This document shows, in pieces, positions 5,393-8,791 of a DNA stretch of 8,791 nucleotides. This DNA comes from an uncultured Clostridia bacterium (lineage in GTDB: Bacteria; Bacillota; Clostridia; Oscillospirales; Acutalibacteraceae). Position 1 is the first letter of the stretch; each line of letters opens with the position of its first letter. The notes below the pieces were generated by a model that made no database searches, was not told where the DNA came from, and saw nothing but the letters and a program-made list of their open reading frames with translations. The stretch is from contig CALFTO010000113.1 in the NCBI GenBank assembly GCA_937916195.1, positions 1-8,791 on the forward strand, in the 5' to 3' direction. Made by a program: the position numbers and the translations under genes.

Positions 5393-5827
5393 TTATGTCT
5401 TGGTTATTTCTTTCATTTTACACTTTGGGCAGGTAACTTCAATTTTACCCCTACCCTTTGGCACGCGGAGTACCGTTTTACAGCTTTTGCATTTGAAATA
5501 GCGGTGAGTTTTGCGGTCACGAATTTTGTTCCCCAAAAGCTTAATTTCCGCTCTCGGCTTATCGCTGACACGCAAATACCAATTAAGTTCTTTTCTTCTC
5601 GCTTCAAAATTCTTTGACATTGCACGATAAAGCCCGTAAATAATAATGCCAAGACCAATAAAATAGAAAAATCTCAATTCTCTGAAATTACCTAAAAAGG
5701 CAAAAATCAAGCCTACAACATTGAGAAAAAGCGAAAATCTGTCACTGCCGTAACGCCCCGCCATAAACTGTTGCAATTTTACTGTGAATTTCTGCATCGC
5801 CATTTGCAAACGCTGTAAAAAGTTCAT
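5393..5827 (-). CDS. Membrane protein with two helices and a C-terminal zinc ribbon
   Basis: A 144-residue membrane protein. Residues 1-22 form a probable amphipathic N-terminal helix, followed by G-R-Y-G-S-D-R-F, a motif I associate with a family of Clostridia zinc-ribbon membrane proteins. Two transmembrane helices follow (about 31-46 and 52-68). A basic linker rich in Arg and Lys leads to a zinc ribbon: C-K-S-C (C113, C116) and C-P-K-C (C133, C136), spaced 16 residues apart with V-P-K-G-R-G-K between. The two helices are close enough to form a hairpin, placing N- and C-termini and the ribbon in the cytoplasm. Function is unknown; the ribbon suggests nucleic-acid or protein binding at the membrane. 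The ribosome binding site AAGGAAG lies at 5840..5834 with 6 bases of spacing. Own promoter and terminator make it a single-gene unit. Confidence 0.78.
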   Translation of the reverse strand: MNFLQRLQMAMQKFTVKLQQFMAGRYGSDRFSLFLNVVGLIFAFLGNFRELRFFYFIGLGIIIYGLYRAMSKNFEARRKELNWYLRVSDKPRAEIKLLGNKIRDRKTHRYFKCKSCKTVLRVPKGRGKIEVTCPKCKMKEITKT

Positions 5828-5859
5828 TTGTATCTTCCTTAAAACAATTTTAGAATAAT

Positions 5860-5889
5860 ATTATACCATAATTATTTGGAAAATATTAA
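5860..5889 (-). promoter_or_regulatory. Extended -10 promoter of the zinc-ribbon protein gene
   Basis: On the minus strand TGGTATAAT (5868..5860) is a consensus -10 with an extended TG. A weak -35, TTAATA (5889..5884), lies 18 bases upstream of the -10. The predicted transcript starts about 26 bases before the start codon. Confidence 0.65.
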
Positions 5890-5914
5890 CTTTATTTAGA
5901 AAATTTGTAAACAA

Positions 5915-5946
5915 AAATACCGCGAGCCGATTGACACGCGGTATTT
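5915..5946 (-). terminator. Rho-independent terminator of the GH2 gene
   Basis: AAATACCGCG (5915-5924) and CGCGGTATTT (5937-5946) form a perfect 10-bp stem with a 12-base loop. On the minus strand it continues TATTTTTGTTT. It lies 17 bases beyond the stop codon of the glycoside hydrolase gene. Confidence 0.88.
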
Positions 5947-5963
5947 AGGAAAAAGAATCAATT

Positions 5964-8201
5964 TTATTCTGGTTTTTTAATCTTATTCAGTTGAGCGTTC
6001 AAGCCTAAAAGTTGTTCCTTTGTGAACTCAATATTTGCCGCACCAAGAAGGCTTGTAAGACGGATAACCGTGAAGCTTCCCATCATTTCCATCATAGCGG
6101 TTGGGTCAATATCAAAGCCCATTGTTGCGTCTTTGCTGCCACCCATCATTGAGCCCATCATTTGTCCGAAAAGTGCCTGACCTTCAGGAGCTTTCATAAT
6201 GTCAGCAAGCTTATCATTGAGTGAGAAGTAGCCGTCAACCTCTGTGATGTCAAACCAGTTGAGAACTGCACCCTTTTCTTTAAGTCTGTAATCTTCATTG
6301 AAAACTTCAACCTTACGGATTACGCTCTCGTCTGTGCAATCGCCTGCAACTGCCTTAAGATTTGAAACACCTGCGTTAGGAACTTCAAAATAGAAGAAGT
6401 GGTCGGGGCAATTCTGCTTTCCAAGGCTCTTACCGTTTACGAAAAGCTCTACTTCCGGAAGATTTGAGTAAACTGTTACCTTTGTGAGCTCTTCAACACG
6501 GTCAACATAACGCTTCCCGCAGATATGTACGAATGGCTCGTCTGAAAGCCATGCTTTGTAAGCATAGAAGCTGTCTTTCTTATACTTGCGGTCAAATGTC
6601 ATAAGTCCCTTGTGGTTCTGACCGTTTTCGCCACCCTCTGCACGAGCATCAGCACCGAAGTCATACATATTCCAAACGTGAGTAGCCCAAATATATTTTC
6701 TTGTAAACAACTGCTTGATGAGTTCTTCATGGTAATATGCCTGATATTCTTCTGTGTAGTCACCCTGCATTGGCTTTGATGTATGCCAGTTGAGAGCCTC
6801 ACAGCCGTATTCACTTACACCAATCGGGATATTGGGATACTTTGCGTGGAAGCTGTCAAACCAAGGTCCGTTCATTGATGTGTCGCCGCCGTACCAACCG
6901 AAATAGTGGTTGTATGATACAACATCGGGGATTTGAATGTATGGGTCATCCATTGAACACATTGAAACTGCCGCGATAGTTGTAAGTCTTGTTTTATCCA
7001 TCTCGTGAACCATATCATTAAGGATATTGTGGTTTTCAAGAAGGTCGTCAGATGTTGGGCCGTTCATTGAAATCTCATTTGAAAGTCCCCATACTACGAT
7101 TGATGGGTGGTTGTAGTTCTGTGCTACAAGCTCTTTCATCTGTGAGATTGTATTTTCGCGACCTGTTGGCATATGTCTTGAAATATAGGGAATTTCAGCC
7201 CAAATTACCATACCGTATTCGTCGCAAAGGTCATAGAAATACTGGTCGTGCTGATAGTGAGCAAGGCGGATTGTTGTTGCGCCCATTTCATAGATATATT
7301 CCATATCTTCTTTATGATGCTCGGGAAGAAGTGCGTTGCCAAGTCCCCATCTGTCCTGATGGCGAGATACACCGCGAAGAGGATATTCTTCACCGTTGAG
7401 GATAAAACCGTTTTCGGGGTCAATTTTGAATGTACGGCAACCGAAACGAGTGCTTACATTGTCGAGAACCTCTTCACCGTCGCAAAGCTCAACCTCTGCA
7501 GTGTAAAGATAAGGGTTCTTTCTGCCGTGCCAAAGCACAACATCTTTGATTTCCATTTCAACCTTTGTGTCAGCAGACTTAACTGCCGCTACAACGTGAC
7601 CTGCTTTATCCTTGAGAGCGTAGTTGAGCATTTGTCCGTCTTTCTTGTTTGTAACGAAAACCTCAACCTCTACCTTTGCGTCTGAGCCACAGATTTCAGG
7701 AGTTACCATAATGCCGGGTGCACCATAATATTCAAGGTCAAAGTGGCTGTTATTAACTGCGATAATGTTTACGTTTCTGTAAATACCGCCGTAGAAAGTG
7801 AAGTCAGCAGTCTGCGGATAAACGACCTCGTTAACTGTGTTTTCAACAACAATTGCAAGCTGATTGCCCTTTGCGTATTCTTCTGTAATGTCAACTCTCC
7901 AGGTTGAGTAACCGCCGTCGTGATGAGCAAGCTTTACGCCGTTCATATAAACATCAGCAGATGCGTTTGCACCGTTGATTTCAAGATAGTATTTGTCGGC
8001 TGAGGGGATTTCTTCTCTGTCGAGTTCCTTATAATAGCAAGCAAAGCCACGGAAATAGTCATTTCCGCCATCCTGACCGTCAATAGCATTCCAAGAATGA
8101 GGGATATTCACAAAATCCCAATCTGCAGGCACGCCTGCGGGGGCACAGTCAACGCCCTTGCGAAAAGACCATTTGCGGTTGATGTTAATAATTTTTCTCA
8201 T
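5964..8201 (-). CDS. Glycoside hydrolase family 2 protein (beta-galactosidase/beta-glucuronidase type)
   Basis: A 745-residue GH2 retaining glycosidase. The sugar-binding jelly-roll domain spans about 1-150 (I-P-H-S-W-N at 33-38, R-G-F-A-C-Y-Y-K at 51-58, G-G-Y-S-T at 96-100, D-F-T-F-Y-G-G-I-Y-R at 133-142). An Ig-like domain follows (about 152-260), then the TIM barrel (about 262-555) with R-G-V-S-R-H-Q-D at 276-283, acid/base E376 in G-L-S-N-E and nucleophile E464 in V-S-E-Y-G. A further beta domain is at about 565-635. The last ~95 residues are an unusual methionine-rich appendage. No signal peptide is seen, so it acts in the cytoplasm on imported glycosides, fitting the transporter gene upstream. 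N529-H530-K531 resembles the NxK carboxylate clamp of beta-glucuronidases, but N-D-K at this site also occurs in beta-galactosidase relatives, which the N-terminus resembles more. Substrate is unresolved. AAGGAG at 8217..8212 supports the start. Confidence 0.92.
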   Translation of the reverse strand: MRKIININRKWSFRKGVDCAPAGVPADWDFVNIPHSWNAIDGQDGGNDYFRGFACYYKELDREEIPSADKYYLEINGANASADVYMNGVKLAHHDGGYSTWRVDITEEYAKGNQLAIVVENTVNEVVYPQTADFTFYGGIYRNVNIIAVNNSHFDLEYYGAPGIMVTPEICGSDAKVEVEVFVTNKKDGQMLNYALKDKAGHVVAAVKSADTKVEMEIKDVVLWHGRKNPYLYTAEVELCDGEEVLDNVSTRFGCRTFKIDPENGFILNGEEYPLRGVSRHQDRWGLGNALLPEHHKEDMEYIYEMGATTIRLAHYQHDQYFYDLCDEYGMVIWAEIPYISRHMPTGRENTISQMKELVAQNYNHPSIVVWGLSNEISMNGPTSDDLLENHNILNDMVHEMDKTRLTTIAAVSMCSMDDPYIQIPDVVSYNHYFGWYGGDTSMNGPWFDSFHAKYPNIPIGVSEYGCEALNWHTSKPMQGDYTEEYQAYYHEELIKQLFTRKYIWATHVWNMYDFGADARAEGGENGQNHKGLMTFDRKYKKDSFYAYKAWLSDEPFVHICGKRYVDRVEELTKVTVYSNLPEVELFVNGKSLGKQNCPDHFFYFEVPNAGVSNLKAVAGDCTDESVIRKVEVFNEDYRLKEKGAVLNWFDITEVDGYFSLNDKLADIMKAPEGQALFGQMMGSMMGGSKDATMGFDIDPTAMMEMMGSFTVIRLTSLLGAANIEFTKEQLLGLNAQLNKIKKPE

Positions 8202-8224
8202 TGGTATTACGCTCCTTTTCTTTT

Positions 8225-8258
8225 GTTAAAAGTATAACTATTACTCTTATATTTTAAC
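8225..8258 (-). promoter_or_regulatory. Possible promoter and operator dyad upstream of the GH2 gene
   Basis: On the minus strand TATACT (8236..8231) is a plausible -10 box, with only a weak -35 (GTTAAA, 8258..8253, 16-base spacer). The region is bounded by an exact 7-bp inverted pair, GTTAAAA (8225-8231) and TTTTAAC (8252-8258), and encloses a looser dyad AGTAnnAnTnnTACT (8231-8245). A sugar-responsive regulator could bind here. No standard catabolite-repression (cre) site was found. Confidence 0.35.
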
Positions 8259-8332
8259 GGATTACCCCATTTTCTCGTGAGTAGAATTTTTATGGGTTAT
8301 TGGATAATTTTTTATAAAGATATAAAAATAGA

Positions 8333-8451
8333 CTTCCCACACCGCAGGGAGGGTGGCACGAGCAACGCGAGTGACGGAAGGTGGCATTTTATTTTATTCC
8401 CCTCTCAGTCATTTTTTGCAAAAATAACAGCTCCCCCTCAAGCGGGGGAGC
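8333..8451. repeat. Structured GC-rich intergenic repeat, MITE/REP-like
   Basis: In the gap between the transporter and GH2 genes lies a block much richer in G and C than its AT-rich flanks. It has three parts: a hairpin CTTCCC (8333-8338) with GGGAGG (8347-8352, one wobble); a G-rich stretch with GGTGGCACGAG and GAGTGACGG (about 8351-8377); and CCCTCTCAGTC (8400-8410), a TTTTTGCAAAAA palindrome (8413-8424) and the strong hairpin GCTCCCCC/GGGGGAGC (8430-8451). The order, notably CCTCTCAGTC then a variable centre then AGCTCCCCCTCAAGCGGGGG, resembles repeats I recall in many Oscillospiraceae and Lachnospiraceae genomes. No protein-coding signal is seen across it. Confidence 0.6.
8430..8451 (-). 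terminator. Terminator-like hairpin after the transporter gene
   Basis: GCTCCCCC (8430-8437) and GGGGGAGC (8444-8451) form an 8-bp GC-rich stem with a 6-base loop. On the minus strand it is followed by TGTTATTTTTGC, a short interrupted U-run, 28 bases after the transporter stop codon. It could end or reduce transcription before the GH2 gene, although it is part of the repeat element described at 8333-8451. Confidence 0.5.
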
Positions 8452-8479
8452 CAAAATTTATGGTTCTGTTAATTTTAAA

Positions 8480-8791
8480 TTAGTTATACAATGCTTTTCT
8501 TGCATCGCTCATTTCTTCATCTCTTGCGTGTCTTGCATCGAGTTCTTCGTTCATCTGAGCAAGTGTCTTCTTATCAAGGTTGTAAACAAGAGCAATACCT
8601 ACGAACTGCATTACTGCACTGAAGAGGTAGAGACCTGCTACAAGCCAGCACATATTTTCAGCTGTCTGTGCTGTCTGTGCATTGATATCGATTTCTGAAT
8701 TATAGCCAAGGAGACCCATGATAACGATAACTAAAGATGGGCCAACACCCTGAGCAAGCTTACGGAAGAATGAGTGAAGTGAGTAAACTGT
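8480..8791 (-). CDS. GPH-family (MelB/GusB-type) sugar:cation symporter, C-terminal part
   Basis: The reading frame is open to the window edge, giving the last 103 residues of a membrane transporter. The N-terminal visible part reads S-F-F-R-K-L-A-Q-G-V-G-P-S-L, the conserved loop-to-helix segment of glycoside-pentoside-hexuronide:cation symporters. It continues into a transmembrane helix (V-I-V-I-M-G-L-L-G-Y), an external loop, a final helix (C-W-L-V-A-G-L-Y-L-F-S-A-V-M) and a charged cytoplasmic tail (N-L-D-K-K-T-L-A-Q-M-N-E-E-L), typical of the family's C-terminus. Members import melibiose, glucuronides, xylosides and similar sugars with Na+ or H+. An internal ATG at 8719 is not the true start because the family similarity extends upstream of it. 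The GH2 glycosidase gene follows on the same strand after 278 bases, suggesting a joint role in glycoside uptake and hydrolysis. Confidence 0.82.
   Translation of the reverse strand, partial: TVYSLHSFFRKLAQGVGPSLVIVIMGLLGYNSEIDINAQTAQTAENMCWLVAGLYLFSAVMQFVGIALVYNLDKKTLAQMNEELDARHARDEEMSDARKALYN

Noticed and set aside
7052..7685. Plus- and minus-strand open frames inside the GH2 gene
   Set aside because: The GH2 frame is intact with all catalytic motifs; these are other-frame shadows.
8333..8451. CRISPR array or tRNA gene suggested by the GC-rich hairpins
   Set aside because: There is no regular direct repeat-spacer pattern and no tRNA cloverleaf; the hairpins are distinct from each other.
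8277..8698. Plus-strand open frames across the repeat and the transporter end
   Set aside because: They run through hairpin repeats and antisense to the transporter, with no recognisable protein features.

Overview
The window looks like chromosomal DNA of a low-to-moderate GC Firmicute from the class Clostridia, most likely an Oscillospiraceae/Ruminococcaceae-type gut bacterium. The grounds are the gene families (DUF4364 next to a probable valS start, YebC, a Clostridia-type membrane zinc-ribbon protein, a GH2 enzyme beside a GPH-type transporter), strong AGGAGG-like ribosome binding sites, Gram-positive-style promoters, a Bacillus-type LexA box, and a GC-rich hairpin repeat of a kind I recall from such genomes. 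The genus is inference. All genes lie on the minus strand except uxaC.

Layout. Positions 1-1402 (minus) hold a tight run: HAD-IIA phosphatase, then DUF4364 winged-helix protein, then the first 11 codons of a probable valyl-tRNA synthetase gene. An 80-bp imperfect inverted repeat (1450-1529) separates this run from yebC (1537-2277). yebC and the plus-strand glucuronate isomerase gene uxaC (2471-3877) diverge from an intergenic region with a promoter for each. uxaC ends at a hairpin terminator shared with the converging minus-strand gene for a secreted, membrane-anchored protein with a cohesin-like domain and CxxC repeats (3932-4963). That gene has a perfect-consensus promoter whose -35 box contains the stop codon of the preceding gene. 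The preceding gene (5017-5256) encodes an unrecognised 79-residue helical protein and has a near-perfect LexA/SOS operator just downstream of its promoter. Next, still on the minus strand, come a two-helix membrane protein with a zinc ribbon (5393-5827), a 745-residue GH2 glycoside hydrolase (5964-8201), a structured non-coding repeat (about 8333-8451) and the C-terminal end of a GPH-family sugar:cation symporter that runs off the window (8480-8791).

Functional picture. Transporter and GH2 enzyme form a plausible glycoside uptake and hydrolysis pair. With uxaC nearby, a glucuronide or other hexuronide is one possible substrate, but the GH2 looks at least as much like the beta-galactosidase branch and uxaC is a separate transcription unit. 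The cohesin-like surface protein also fits a glycan-degrading lifestyle. The least expected element is the small gene under a LexA-type operator, with a partial copy of the same operator over the promoter of the cohesin-like gene downstream. No tRNA, rRNA, CRISPR array, insertion sequence or gene-free stretch longer than 300 bases was found.
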